A DNA stretch of 64,000 nt, from contig JASTWB010000029.1 in NCBI GenBank assembly GCA_032158295.1, positions 1 through 64,000 of the forward strand, written 5' to 3'. The notes beneath the pieces were generated by a model. The model saw only the letters and a program-made list of their open reading frames with translations. It had not been told where the DNA came from and searched no databases. This stretch comes from Pycnopodia helianthoides (lineage: Eukaryota > Echinodermata > Asteroidea > Forcipulatida > Asteriidae). This document shows, in pieces, positions 11,271-23,059 of the stretch. The first letter of the stretch is position 1, and every line of letters starts with the position of its first letter. Made by a program: the position numbers and the translations under genes.

Positions 11271-11521
11271 GTACTTTCCATTTAAATGATAGTACATGTA
11301 GGAGTAAATTTTTTGATAATAAAAAGAAAAATTGTGCATTTGGGATGCAACAAAAATTGATAAAGGCAACACAGGATTTGATTGTGGCTGCAGGATGTGT
11401 CGTTAGCGAAGCGGTAGTGTAGTCCTCTAAGCTATTAAGATGAGGACGCTAAAGTTGAGAATTTATATCACATTTATAATAAATTTGAATTTATAATATT
11501 GATTATATTGTTTTGGTTCAG

Positions 11522-12386
11522 ATGGAGATGTTGAGTCAAATAGTGATGATGATATTGATGAAGACGCTGATACACCATCACCTAAGAAGAGAATGCTGCT
11601 GAGGTCAAGCCTACATGAAACTCGGCCAAACTGCAGTGATCGATCCATCTCCAACGTACTCGCTAATGAGTGCCTAATTTGCCAACGCAACCAGTATGAA
11701 ACTGACAGGAGGACAGGGTCACGACATAAACTACCTCTCTGTAAATGTGAGCAGATTCAGGCAAGTACATTTCTGCAAGCAGCTGAAAAACAGCAAAATT
11801 ATCGTATTTTGACACAGATTGTGGGTAGGGATAGGGTGGCAATTGAAGTCAAATACCACAAGAAATGCTACAGGGACTTCACCCGCTGTGTTTCAGCTTC
11901 AAAAGATTCCTGTGTGGAAATCGATTCAAGCTATAACCCGTCCTTCAGTAAATTTTGTGTGGAAGTTGTTAAACCCAGATTGATAATCAACCAAGAGCTA
12001 CTCAGGCTAACAACACTTAACAAAATGTTCATAAAGACTCTAAAGAACGAACAAGGAATTCATGATGTCAGCTACAAAACACACCGCCTGAAACAAAACT
12101 GAAAATGAAATTCCCGCAGCTGAACTTCGTTCAACCAAGAAATCGCAATGAGAGTGAGATTGTTTTTACAAGTGAACTGCATACCACAAGTATAGTGGAG
12201 CAAGCTGTCGTTGATCAAATGAACAGTAGCTATAGCATAAGCAGTTCAACTTCAAGTGACGAGAGCAGTGATGGCCCTGATTCTCAAATACCTAACCCTG
12301 ACACCCCTCATCCGAAGAAGAGTACCCCGAATGTGATTCCTTTGTTAGACCATACCCAAGTGCAGACTTTGTTCCATGCCTCCAAG
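11522..12386 (+). CDS. Locus A exon 2: zinc-binding-like region and acidic linker
   Basis: The exon starts after TTGGTTCAG with an acidic run (ESNSDDDIDEDAD), then ECLICQ, LPLCKC and KYHKKCYRDF. This Cys/His spacing suggests a zinc-binding module. The frame breaks near 12090, and the reading continues in the next frame as KLKMKFPQLNFVQPRNRNE through a serine-rich stretch to the donor AAG|GTAAGAG at 12387. The exon ends on a codon boundary. The zinc-binding role is inferred from residue spacing only. Confidence 0.55.
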
Positions 12387-12867
12387 GTAAGAGTTACATT
12401 TTACCCTTTTAATGAATCTAGGACCTTAAATTACATACTCCTGTGTAGGCCTAAATGTAGAAATTTTGTGTAATGATGGTCCGCCACCACACAACAAATT
12501 TGTGATTTGTGTATTACATTTTAATGTTCAGTTTGAACTTTCAATATAGAGAAACTACATGTAAAAATTGTACCAATTACTAGTTGGAGCAGTTGTGTAA
12601 GAACTCGGCAGCTCAAATTACTTGGGCACATACACCACCATGTGGGAAAAGGAGACTAGGAAGGCACACACATCATTTGTGACATGTTCAACGACTGCTT
12701 GGATTGAAGGCATGCTGGGACCAGACCAAATTGCAACACTTGTATGGTTTGGTAGAATTTTATTGCCATTTGAACAATCATTACACATTACATGTATTTT
12801 TCAATCTTACATACATGTATACATGTACAGCTGTATACTTTAAACCAAACTGTTATTTATGTTGTAG

Positions 12868-15280
12868 ATTCTCCAAAATGGGATGCAGGATTTTCATCCT
12901 CCCCTGATACGATGGCCACCTACAGTCGATGACCTGAATACACAGGCTTGAATACAAAGACCGCAGTGCCGCATGCACTCTTCAACTTTCTTGCTTGGTG
13001 TGTAGGTGCCTCTTGTGACCCGGATGCTTCGACATATGTTCAGGTCAGTGAAGATGTCAACCGGAAGTTGCTGTCTGTTGCACAAGATTTAATGTACATC
13101 AATTCAAGTGGCCGACAATTGCTGCCAAAGCATGTCTCTTTGGCTATGACGGTTCGCCACATGACAGGGTCCGCCAAGCTCATTGGTATGCTTAATGGAT
13201 ATGGCCACTGTGTGTCCCATTCATCAGTTCTGGAGCATGACACAGCATTGGCTGAACGCCAACTTGCACTTGGAGATAAGGCACTACCAGAGGGTGTACA
13301 GTCATCCTTCACAACTATAGTTTGGGACAACAATGACTTCGCTGAAGAGACATTGTCTGGCAAAGGAACAACACATGTAACTAATGGTATAATCGTACAA
13401 CGTAGCAAACCACAAAAACAAGAGCAGTTTCCTGAGGCTTGTGCGAAAAGTCTTCCTAGGTCCCATAGGAGATCCATCAAATCACCACCAGCAGAAATTG
13501 CATCCTACCATGGCGGCCTGAAAAAGGGTCCACGGCCCTATGGAACAAATGTAAATATCAACGAGCACACCTATTTTCCAATTCAGCAGCTTGCACGAGA
13601 TACAGATCTAGCATTTGTTCTTTCAAGGTTACCACAATAATATGGACACTTGCTACCTAGTTGGACAGGCCACAATACACTTCTGAGGGAAAAAAGTATG
13701 TCCACTCCTGTAAAATCTAATGTGTTCTACCTTCCAGTAATTGATGCGCCACCGACAAAAAAAGACACAATCTACACAGTCCTCCTGAAGAGTGTCATGA
13801 TAGCCGATACCTTGAATCAGTAGTAATTGTCTGCGACCAGGCTATATACAGCAAGATCCAGGAACTAAGGTGGAAGGATCAAAGGTTCATGAAACGTATT
13901 GTAGCTCGCTTGGGAGAATTTCATACGTGCATGGCCTTTCTTGCTTGCATAGGCAAACGTTTTCGCGATGCTGGACTTCAGGAAATCCTCATCGAGGCAA
14001 GAATCATTGCTCAAGGCTCAATGAATGGTGTATTATCGGGACATCATTACAACAGAAGTTTGAGGATCCACAAATGTGTCAGCGAGGCAATGGAACGTCT
14101 AAGATGGCAGTCATTTCTAAGAACCCTCAGTGTGGAAGAGCAAGAAGAAGTATCCGATGTCGTACTGAGAATGCAATCATCATCCCCAAGTCCAGAGTAC
14201 AGTGATGTGATTGGAAGTAGTCAGTACCATGAAGTTATGAAGAAGTATGTTTCCTACATTCTTTCACAGTCAACAAGGCCCACATTTGCGTTCTGGTCTT
14301 CATATATAGACATGGTTAAGACCCTGCTTGTTTTTATTCGAGCCACTAGACAGGGAGATTGGGATCTACATTTATCTGCAGTTAGGTCCATCATTCCATG
14401 GTTTTTTGCATATGACCACACCAACTATTCCAGATATCTTCCAGCGTATTGGTTGGAAATGCATCAGTTGCCATTCACTCATCCTCAAGTCTCTGACACG
14501 TTCCACAATGGAGAGTTCTCTGTAGTAAGACAGGATAACCATGGCTTTGCTGGAACTCCTGCTGACCAAGTAATAGAGCAGTCCATTAACAGGGACACTA
14601 AAACAAAGGGCGGCATAATTGGGTTCACAACTAGAAAGGCATATGTACACCGATGGATTTTGTCTCAGCATCTCCGGGCAGCCATCCAAAGGCAATGTGA
14701 GACAATGGCAGGTAAAGGTGAACTGACAGCGAAGGTGAAAGACCTGAACAATTTCCGAATATGCAAAGACAACAATGATGTGCAGGCTGTGTGCGACACA
14801 ATTGAAAGCATGATAAACCCCTTCGAAGAAGTTGGAACGCACCTGCTACATCTCACTTCTGGAGTAATTGCAACTGAAGGTGTAACAAAAAGCCTCCTGA
14901 AAGCAAAGTTGATCAGTCAATCTGCAGCAGAGGAGTACATCAAAGACAGACTCCAGGAAGGAAATAAAAGCATTCACACAACACTGAAACATCAAAAGTT
15001 GAAATCCTTCTCTGACATGTCTGTTGTAAAGACAGCATCGATTAAAGGTGGAAAACATGGAGTTTTGAGGCAAGATTGCAGTTTTTTTGCCAGATTACTC
15101 ATTCTTTCTAAATTTCGAGATGTCAACTTGCAAGATATGATGAAATATAGTTTGAACACTGTACCCCTTGCATTGGCCACTGAAAATGGAGGGCTCAAGA
15201 AGACGAACAAGTCAAGCTTAATGCGACATCTTGAATCAATAGATCCATCTCCTGTACTTGATACTATACCTCAGAAAAGT
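12868..15280 (+). CDS. Locus A exon 3, central region of unknown function
   Basis: Begins after the TTATGTTGTAG acceptor. Frame breaks near 12946, 13638 and 13815 divide it, but each following frame continues the same protein-like sequence: HALFNFLAWCVG, later WTGHNTLLREK and VVIVCDQAIYSKIQELRW, then VARLGEFHTCMAFLACIGKR. No known domain is recognised with confidence. The alternating conserved aromatic and glycine positions and the length (over 700 codons) suggest a structured N-terminal partner for the nuclease core. Confidence 0.5.
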
Positions 15281-16083
15281 GTTTGGGTGATAGATGGCAT
15301 GGCACTTATACAAGAGTTAAACCAGCTAATATCTCACATGACCTTCGGTGACCTTGCAGAATACATTCTGAAGAAAGCGATAGCCATGGCAACCAATTCT
15401 TACTCGGAATACGTTCACTTTGTGACTGATTGCTACCCAGCTGTAAGTATTAAGAATGCTGAAAGAGGAAAACGTGCTGCTGCTGGATTTCAACGAATCA
15501 AAATATATGGCCCAGAACAGTCCATTCCAGTCCAATGGAAGAAGTTTATGTTATGTGGAGAAAACAAAGAAGCACTGATCGAGTTCCTGTTCATGAGATG
15601 GCAGCAGTGTAATCCTGCAGTGTTTCAGGGAGTTACAGTTTTCCTTGCACATGGAAGTCAGTGTCACTCCTTCAGAAATGTGTCCGAGAAGCTTGAGATT
15701 CATCTCAAAGATGATCTTGGGAGCAGCCAAGAAGAAGCAGACACCAGACTTCTCCTTCACAGTGCATATGCAGCTCGCAACCACACATCAGAGTCACAAA
15801 GATCAAACATCATCATTCGGAGCCCAGACACTGATGTCTTCATCATTGCACTTACTTTGTCTGATATGATTGATGGCAGGCTGTTGTTTCACACCGGAAG
15901 AGGCGACCTCCTTCGCACTATTGACATTAAGGCTGTGCGTGTTTCACTTGGGAACAATGTTGCTGATAGTTTAATTGGTCTCCACTGCTTTTCTGGGTGC
16001 GATTCTGTGAGTTCGTTTTATGGCAAAGGTAAAACAAAAGCTTTAAAACTTCTAATGGAAGATGAGAAGTATCAGAATGTCTT
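15281..16083 (+). CDS. Locus A XPG/FEN1-like nuclease core
   Basis: Numbering from the ATG at 13889. The motifs follow the order of flap endonucleases: VWVIDGMALIQEL with Asp469 (compare the first metal Asp of FEN1), then FVTDCYPAV with Asp514 followed by a KNAERGKR basic stretch (compare VFDG...KR), then SSQEEADTRLLL with Glu615, Glu616 and Asp618 (XPG-I glutamates), then RSPDTDVFII with Asp647 and Asp649, then HCFSGCDSVSSFYGKGK with Asp705 followed by a glycine-lysine turn (compare the GSDY helix-hairpin region). All these acidic residues are present. The family would be expected to cleave structured DNA or RNA with divalent metal. That function is inference, since the overall match is by motif and not by computed alignment. 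Confidence 0.6.
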
Positions 16084-16202
16084 CTGTGAGTTGGGACAGT
16101 CTTTCAATGTGTCACACAATCTTTTTATGGAGTTAGAGAAGTTCGTCTGTAAGTTGTATGGGCAAGATGTTGATGAAGTAAACGTGGCAAGATACAACAT
16201 GG

Positions 16203-16583
16203 ATGGACTGCAAATTACAGAGCTTTCTTCCACCAAATCAAGATTCTCTTCATCAACATATTCTTCGAGCCAACTACCAGGCAGCAGTACATGTCAGGGC
16301 CCTTGAACAATCTCCCTTCATCCCAAGTCCACACCAACATGGCTGGCAGATCAAAGATGGTGACATCCAAATTCAGTGGGGAACAATGGCAGCAGCACCA
16401 GAAAGCCTACTAGCAACAACTACTTGTAATTGTAAAAGGTCAAAATGCAACTCAAGGCAGTGTGAGTGCATGAAAAATGGCTTCCCTTGCACAGACTTGT
16501 GCAAATGTGTGGACTGTTCCAACAATGAACGAGTAACACAAGCCGGTGATGAGCATGAATCTGAAGATTCTGATGGTGACTAG
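16203..16583 (+). CDS. Locus A C-terminal CXC (tesmin/TSO1-like) domain
   Basis: After a one-base frame change near 16200-16210, the family's C-terminus continues with FLPPNQDSLHQHILRANYQA and PSPHQHGWQIKDG. A cysteine cluster CNCKRSKC...CECMK...CTDLCKCVDC follows, the spacing of a CXC/CRC DNA-binding cysteine-rich motif that in characterised proteins binds zinc. The frame ends in acidic EDSDGD and TAG at 16581-16583. A LINE fragment begins immediately after the stop. Confidence 0.65.
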   Translation: MDCKLQSFLPPNQDSLHQHILRANYQAAVHVRALEQSPFIPSPHQHGWQIKDGDIQIQWGTMAAAPESLLATTTCNCKRSKCNSRQCECMKNGFPCTDLCKCVDCSNNERVTQAGDEHESEDSDGD

Positions 16584-16589
16584 GGTAAA

Positions 16590-17905
16590 CTTAAATATTA
16601 TAGTACCTATCCCCAAGTCTGGTGATCTTAGCTTGGGAGGAAACTACAGGGGCATCAGTCTCAGTTCTATAGTAGCCAAAGTGTGCAATAGAATGCTTTT
16701 GAACAGAATCAGACCTGAGCTGGAATGGATTCCGGGAAGGGAGAACAACAGTTGGGCACATTCTTGCTCTACAAAGGCTGATTGAAGAGGTGGAAGCTCA
16801 CGACCTTTCCGCAATTATAACTATTATTGATGTCAGGAAAGCCTTCGACACCAGGTAAAATGTTGAAGATCCTTCTAGCCTACAGAATACTAAAGCTTAT
16901 AGTCGATGCAATTGCCAAAATGTATGAGAATACAAAAGCTAGGGTAAATTTCACCAGATGGAGAAACACAATTGTTTGACCTGCTGGCCGGCGTTCTTCA
17001 GGGCGACACCCTTGCTTCGTACCTGTTAATTATAGTCCTTGATTATGCATTGAGAATGGCTATAGATGGTAAAGAAGAAGAGCTTGGATTCCATCTTGAA
17101 CGAAGAAAAAGCAGGAGAATAGAACCAGTGGTTGTAACCGACTTTGATTTTGCTTACGACATAGCACTTCTGTCAAACAAGATGAGTCAGGCACAAGAGC
17201 TGCTACAGAGAGTCGAATCGTCAGTGGCAAAAGTCGGCTTGAAGACAAGACGAACTCCAGCAAAACAAAGTTCATGGCTTACAATAGCAACCACACAAGC
17301 ATCATGACAAAGAATGGCAAAACAGTGCAGGAAGTAAAGAACCTCAAATACTTAGGAGCTTGGATGGAGAGCAGTGAAAAAGACATCAAACAGCGTAAGG
17401 CTGCAGCATGGCGGGCATGCAGCAAACTACGGAAGATCTGGAAGTCAAGTCTTCCCAGGAGTTTAAAGTTAAGAATCTTTGCTGCAACTGTTGAGTCAGT
17501 CCTTCTCTATGGGTGCGAAGCCTGGACCGTTACATCCAAACTTGCTAAAGAGTTGAATGGCACCTATACACGTATGCTCAAGACTGTCCTTAATGTTCAC
17601 TGGGAACAGCGAATGACAAACAGAGCTGTATGGAGACTTGACAAGATTGAGTGATAAGATCAGGTAAAGAGGAATGAGATTTGCTGGGCACTGTAGTAGG
17701 AGCGAGGAGTCTGCATCAAAACTCATTCACTGGGAACCAAAACATGGACGCAGGAAACGTGGTAGACCAAAGTTGACGTACCTAGATGTTTTGAAGAAAG
17801 ACACTGGACTGGAGACAGCAGAGCTATGGACAGCAATGCAGGACAGAACCCTATGGGGAGCCATCACACTTCGGGGACACAACCTAAAATAAACTAACTA
17901 AACTA
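16590..17905 (+). mobile_element. Degenerate non-LTR retrotransposon (LINE), reverse transcriptase to 3' end
   Basis: Consecutive frames carry reverse transcriptase motifs in order: NYRGISLSSIVAKV with a basic finger region, IIDVRKAFDT (metal-binding Asp), GVLQGDTLA, then a decayed catalytic motif in which the expected FADD reads FAYD (about 17150). The C-terminal region follows: LKYLGAWMESSEKDIKQRKA, LLYGCEAWT, and the zinc-like tail RFAGHCSRSEESASKLIHW...RRKRGRPKLTY. At least three frameshifts and an AT-rich end AACTAACTAAACTAAATTAA show it is dead. It abuts the end of locus A. The clade was not assigned. Confidence 0.85.
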
Positions 17906-17944
17906 AATTAAATTAACAAGCACAGCACCATCACACAATCTTGT

Positions 17945-18115
17945 GGGCGCCAAATCAGGGAACTGGCAGAAGGGGACGGCGGCGAGCCACATTCATCGAC
18001 ACTTTGCGGCAGGATGTTGGCCTCAGTGACACAGGGGAGATGAGGACCCTAATGCTAGACAGGGAAGAGTGGAGGGCTGCAACCAAGTCCCGAGTTGGTG
18101 TAGGGTAGACTACGC
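17945..18115 (+). mobile_element. Second LINE 3' fragment
   Basis: One frame reads RRGRRRATFIDTLRQDVGLS followed by MLDREEWRAATKSR, matching the typical LINE C-terminal pattern (RGRP..T..D.L..DTGL...M.DR..W). It differs from the preceding LINE tail, so it derives from another element. No other part of that element is present. Confidence 0.7.
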
Positions 18116-18194
18116 CCTCGCATCGCATCGCAGAGCATGGAAGACCCAGCTGCACGCTTGCAAATCCATGGGCCATAAATACATGCCTGTACTA

Positions 18195-18600
18195 AAGACA
18201 GGGGAAAATTCCTCGATCAGGTCAGTTTGTCGGTCAAGTCAGACAGTCATTCAAGTTAGTCAGTTGGTCAGGTCAGTTGGTCAAGTCAGTAAGTTTGTCA
18301 GGTCAGTCAGACAGACATGTACATGAAGGTCATTCAGTCAGTAACTTAGGTCAGTCAGACACTGAGGTCAGTCGGTCAGGACGTACAGGTCAGTCAGACA
18401 TGTCAGTCCGTTGGCAGGTTGGTCAAGTCAGTATAAGGACAGACAGGTCAGTCAGTCTGTCTGGTCTGTTGGACCGTCAAGTCAGTAGGACATACAGGTC
18501 AGTCAGACAGTCAGGTCAGTCGGACCGTTGGATCAGTCGGTCAGGTCAGTAAGACAGACAGGGCAGTCAGTCGGTCTGGTCAGTCAGTCCTTATTCCTGG
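18195..18600. repeat. GTCA/GGTCAGTCAGACA-rich cryptic repeat
   Basis: About 400 bp made largely of GTCAGTCA, GGTCAGT and GACAGACA blocks in irregular order. It is a slipped, compound low-complexity tract and not a uniform array. The serine/valine-rich frames across it are repeat artefacts. Confidence 0.9.
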
Positions 18601-18889
18601 CAAACATTGATTTTTATGAACTGCATCAAAATTTTGAGTTCTAAGAGATCGGAAAAAAGCCACTTCCGGTACTGTTTTTGTATTGTAAAATTCTGAAAGA
18701 AATGGCCTTTGTGCTACAAAATTAAGTGAAAACCAGTTCTTTCCATGGCAATCCATTATCACAACAAAGTCAATAAAAGTGTAGCAAAGTACACTGTAGA
18801 TATGAGTCTTGAAAAATAATTTTTAATCCTGAAAATTACAAAAATTTAAAAGTAATATGTCTTCTTGCAAACTTGATTCTTCAATTCTG

Positions 18890-19290
18890 ATTGGTCGATC
18901 TTAGTAACAACCTTATTTGGATTCAGTACCTTCCAAAATCCTGCTACGCCAAATTTCATGTAAATAGTCCCATGAATGCAGATGCTATTCCAAAAATACC
19001 GTTTTTGACCAAAAATGACCCAAATATTGGTCTGTTCACTTATTGTGCACTTTTAGAGCTTAGCAACAACCTAATTTGGATTCAGTACCATCGAAAACCC
19101 TGCTACGCCAAATTTCATGTAAATAGTCCCATGAATGCAGATGCTATTCCAAAAATACTGTTTTTGACCAAAAATTACCCAAAAATTGGTCTGTTCACTT
19201 ATTGTGCAATTTTAGAGCTTAGCAACAACCTAATTTGGATTCAGCACCTTCCAAAACCCTGGTACGCCAAATTTCGCGTGGTGCGGAGAT
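18890..19290. repeat. 159-bp tandem repeat, about 2.4 units
   Basis: CTTAG(C/T)AACAACC(T)(T/A)ATTTGGATTCAG recurs at 18899, 19059 and 19218. Intervening blocks are shared, such as CTACGCCAAATTTCATGTAA and ATGAATGCAGATGCTATTCC. The 164-codon frame across it is open only because the unit length is a multiple of three or nearly so. No known protein match. Confidence 0.9.
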
Positions 19291-19649
19291 GGGGACCATG
19301 GAACCCCCAAAATAGGCCCCTTTTCAATACCTATCCCATGGTCTACCTGTGTTGTATGAATATGCTAAATGCAAGGTCAAGATAGTGCAGTGGAATCCAC
19401 ATGGCTGTTTGCTCACACACACACACACTGAGCTTTTGCGCGTTTGGGGCCAAAAGTTTTCATTATGTGAAATAATTGAGTCAAGTAAATGAATTTGTTT
19501 TTATGGACAAATGTTGCACAAAAATCACACTGTCCCAACCTGGTGAAATGACCCAATAGTCTATCCCATGTATGATGGTCTACTACGAATGTAATTTACA
19601 AAGCAATCGTGTAAATGGAAGGTTTCAGGGCAAATTCCTAGATTAGAAA

Positions 19650-22549
19650 TTATTGGAGCTGCGCTAGCAGTTGGTTCCTGAATTCAAACCCAGCATCAGC
19701 ATTTCCAAGAATATGCAGATAGTTGTCGGGATTTAGGTCAGGGTCTGTTTCAATGAAGTCTTGTACTTCATCATCACTTAGTATGCAGATATTGTTTAGG
19801 ATGCATCCACAATGTTTTACATAAGTGATGTACTTTACATCATACAGGTGGATACTATTGAGCCTGCGAAATTGCCCCTTGTGGTGACCTATAGCCCGCT
19901 CAACTACCTTACAGATGACAGCTTCCTGTTAAATCTTTGATGTTGGTCATTGAGGTGGCCGTTTGGGGTAATCAACCAATTTTTGAGAGGGTAGGCTGTG
20001 TCTCCTACAAGGAAATTTACAGGTTCAAAAAGTCTTCCTGACTCGGCTAACAGGGAGCTGTTTCTAAGAACCCTAGCATCATGGGTGCATCCTGACCAAC
20101 CAGCATACCTGTGTGTAATTAATATTTTGTTGTCAACCACTACCTAAGTAAGTAAAGAGGTAAGGTTGATTAGATAATACAGGTATTAAACAAAATTATT
20201 GTGTGGTTTAAAAACATTCATCATTCAATGGCTGGTTTCAAGTTAAGTTCATATTATGAGTCGGCACTTTTAAATTAAATTTTTCAGAATACACAACACT
20301 CAGAAATGCAAATGTGCAGTGAATGCAACATGGCCATATATTTAGCCTGACTAACTGTTCCACATAACGAATTTTACTGGTTGGGGGGGGGGGGATTTTA
20401 CCAATAGGATACTGAAGGTAAGCCAATGGTTTCTGCAGGTCAACTTGAAATCCTGGGATATTTCATTTTTAATTTTGGTGTAAGGTTACCCAGAAGTAAT
20501 TATTGTTTTGAGTTTTAATGCTAAAATCATCAGGAGAACTTACTTGAAGCACAATTGATGGGAAACCTTTCCGGTTGATGAAGTCGTGATCTCCCTCAGG
20601 ACAGAATGGTTCCATCAACAAACGCTATGATACCACCAATGCCACATACCTCCTCCACTTCATTAGCAATTTGTTGTCGCCGTTGGGCATCAGGTCACTG
20701 GATAACCTAAATTGGGACACAAACCTTTTAACTCAAATCATCACACCTAAACTTCTGGGGTCTACAGATGAAATGTTTAGGTAACTGTGGTTAAGAATTT
20801 AAGTTCAGCTTCTGAAGGGTAATTCTTCTTCATAATAATATTAATTTCAGAATTTCCCCAAATCTTTTCAAAATTGTACATCAAGTTCAACATAGTACAT
20901 GTAAATTTCACTTCAAAGCATTGCCAAGATTTCCTGGGCCATTGAAATAATCTTGGTATAGGGATTTGAGATGAAATATTTTGAAGAAACATTTTGAAAC
21001 GGTTTTGGTATTATATACTTAAATGCATTTTATTATGAAGTAGGGTGTAACATTGAAAGTTGTTAAGTCTAAAAAAATCTGCCATCCTCCCTCTTGTTTA
21101 CTGTAAAATTTAAGGTGTTGCTTTTTGGTACGAATGGACTACTTTATTTGTTAGTGTATGGTTGATTTCATTGGCTATTGTTATGGTGATTGAAATCCAT
21201 TATCAATGTTTCTAGTTGTATGTGCAGGGTTTGACAGTGTTTAAACTAAACTTTTGCATAGTTCAGCAAACCATTTTGGAGGTGTTAACTGTTAATAGCT
21301 ACCGGCTATTCATGTTCAGTTATGAGTTGTGATTCACAAGATATTCATGAGTTGTAATTTTAAGGTTTGTGAACTTTAAAAATTTAATTCAAAGAAGGAG
21401 AACGTTCAAATTAATTAACAAAATAAAATAAACAAAATAAAATTCAAACTGTTCATGTAAAGAATTCTGGTAAAATCAGCCAAGGAGTTTCAGGACTGAA
21501 ATTCATGAAGCTTCATTGGGAAAAGTATGCCATAGCAATAAGGTGTTAGACAAACAAGTTCTTTGTTGCTGACAGTGGCGGCACCACAATATGCAACAGT
21601 ATTTTTGGAGGAATAGCTTATTTGTTATTTACTCATTAATTATTGCTGTAATGCAATAGCAGGCTGTGAATCAGAGTTTGCCCCCAATCGTTTCCATTAA
21701 CATGTACTAGTAAGTAGTCCCAGACTAATTAGCTCATCATTTCACTAGTCCTAGTCCGTTTGGGTTTCTTTACAAGTATGTATTTCATAATGTGGATGCT
21801 TTTTAACATACGTAGAACTAGCTAGCTGGTCAACTTGGAGAGATTTTTTACCGGTCTTTGACCAGTAGACCACTGTTAGGGAGAACCCTGAATAACACAA
21901 CTACTGTAACATCTTTATTCTGATTGTGAACAATGAAGAAAGTAAACATAATTAATTTGAGGCAAAACAATGCTTGGGTGATCAAAATGGAACATTTTAT
22001 TTGTTAATGGTGTTGTTATTTTTTGGGAAACGAAGGGGGGGGGGAGATGGTGCTAGTGTTGTTCTGACCAAATCCTAACTTTGGCATTTAAAATTATTGC
22101 TGTAATTTCCAAGTTCTTTAAATTTCGGGCCTGGAAATTTGTTTCTTTCTATGACCCCGAACAATTATATATCACAAAGTAATTTAGCAAATAATTGTAA
22201 GAATATTTACATGCAACATGTGTTCACAGAATACTTCTGCAACATTGAGGGTGGTGCTGTGTGTTGTGGATTTAGCAGTGCCAAATGTTTGTGCAACCTC
22301 CCTCATGCTCTCCTGGTTACTCATGTACCAGCAAAATACTAGGAGCTGTTTCCTGGGGTTAACCTTCTCCTCTGGCCCTCGATGGCGTGTGAACAAATGT
22401 GGCATAAGTTGCTGTTCTAACTCTTCAAATGCTGCCTGTGTTAAACAATAGTGGTACCTGAAATCATCCAGACTGTAGAGTGGTACAACTTCTTTAGCAT
22501 ACACTGTTGGTGTACATGTATGGGTTTGTATAAGCCGACAGATAAGCAA
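19650..22549 (-). pseudogene. PIF/Harbinger-type transposase, split and frameshifted
   Basis: Three pieces lie in transposase order on the minus strand. N-terminal piece 22549-22184: DDFRYHYCLTQAAFEELEQQ, KQLLVFCWYMSNQESMREVA and a helix-turn-helix-like GTAKSTTHSTT. Middle piece, about 20695-20545: IGGIIAFVDGT (first catalytic Asp) and, after a one-base shift, FINRKGFPS, ending at a GTAAGT donor. C-terminal piece, about 20140-19650: YAGWSGCTHDARVLRNSSLL, FLVGDTAYPL (second Asp) and, after another shift, VVERAIGHHKGQFRRL (catalytic Glu), with the stop at 19650. The DDE triad is traceable, but two frameshifts and the large gap between pieces make activity unlikely. No terminal inverted repeats were identified. 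Domesticated HARBI1 is an alternative, less likely given the lesions. Confidence 0.8.
20700..22180. other. Interior or intron of the Harbinger locus
   Basis: No coding sequence recognised between the N-terminal and middle transposase pieces. AT-rich with a G run near 22036-22044. This is either a long intron or later inserted sequence. Confidence 0.35.
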
Positions 22550-23059
22550 TAGGCCTAATTCTTTGCACTATTTTGGGGGGTTAAATGCCATTTGATAAAC
22601 ACAGTATATTGTTCAATAATTGTGTCAAGAAATAGACCTAAAACATAATGACGTTAAAGGCTTTTTCATGTGCGCTTTTATGGTAGGTAATGTTAGTATT
22701 TATGTTTAAAAGGTCAATTGACAAGTTTGTTGCCAAATAAAAGTTTCTTTTCAAAAGCATTTTCATTATGCAGTTTGATTTTATTACCATGAAGTGATTA
22801 AAACAAATATTTTTAATCTCCTATCCCCTCCTAAGTAATACCATACCTTTAAGTTAATGTTTATTATGAAGCAAGTGCAATCTGTGCTGCTTTGCCATTA
22901 TCTGATACAGGGATTTTGGGCCAAAGTTTGTAGATCTGTGATACCACTTTGTAACAAGGTTGTTAACTTTTCCAAACCTTGTTGACAGAAACAAAATATG
23001 TTGCCGTGTCATTTCATACATCGGGAATGTGACAGGCTAAAACAGCATTTGGGGCTGCT

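Larger units (their letters stand above)
9585..16583 (+). pseudogene. Locus A: FEN1/XPG-like nuclease with C-terminal CXC domain, three exons, several frame lesions
   Basis: Gene model: exon 1 at 9585-9882, intron to a TTTTGGTTCAG acceptor, exon 2 at 11522-12386, intron to a TTATGTTGTAG acceptor, exon 3 at 12868-16583. Exons 1 and 2 join in frame (one base of a codon left, two supplied). Domains in order: a cysteine/histidine-rich N-terminus (exons 1-2), a long central region, an XPG/FEN1-like core (about 15280-16080) and a CXC domain (about 16425-16535). Lesions: frameshifts near 12090, 12946, 13815 and 16205, and a frame break with stop at 13638-13640. Despite these, the reading continues as protein-like sequence in a neighbouring frame each time. 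This is therefore either a young pseudogene or an intact gene with assembly indels. From memory, close relatives occur in many copies in cnidarian, echinoderm and fish genomes without an assigned function. The XPG assignment is my inference from motif order. Confidence 0.7.

Noticed and set aside
14372..15784. Minus-strand frames of 70-156 residues inside locus A
   Set aside because: They are antisense shadows of the long plus-strand nuclease frame, which alone shows conserved motifs.
18891..19385. A 164-residue protein with internal repeats
   Set aside because: The frame is a translation of the 159-bp tandem unit. Third-position differences do not look constrained, and the repeats match equally well at the DNA level.
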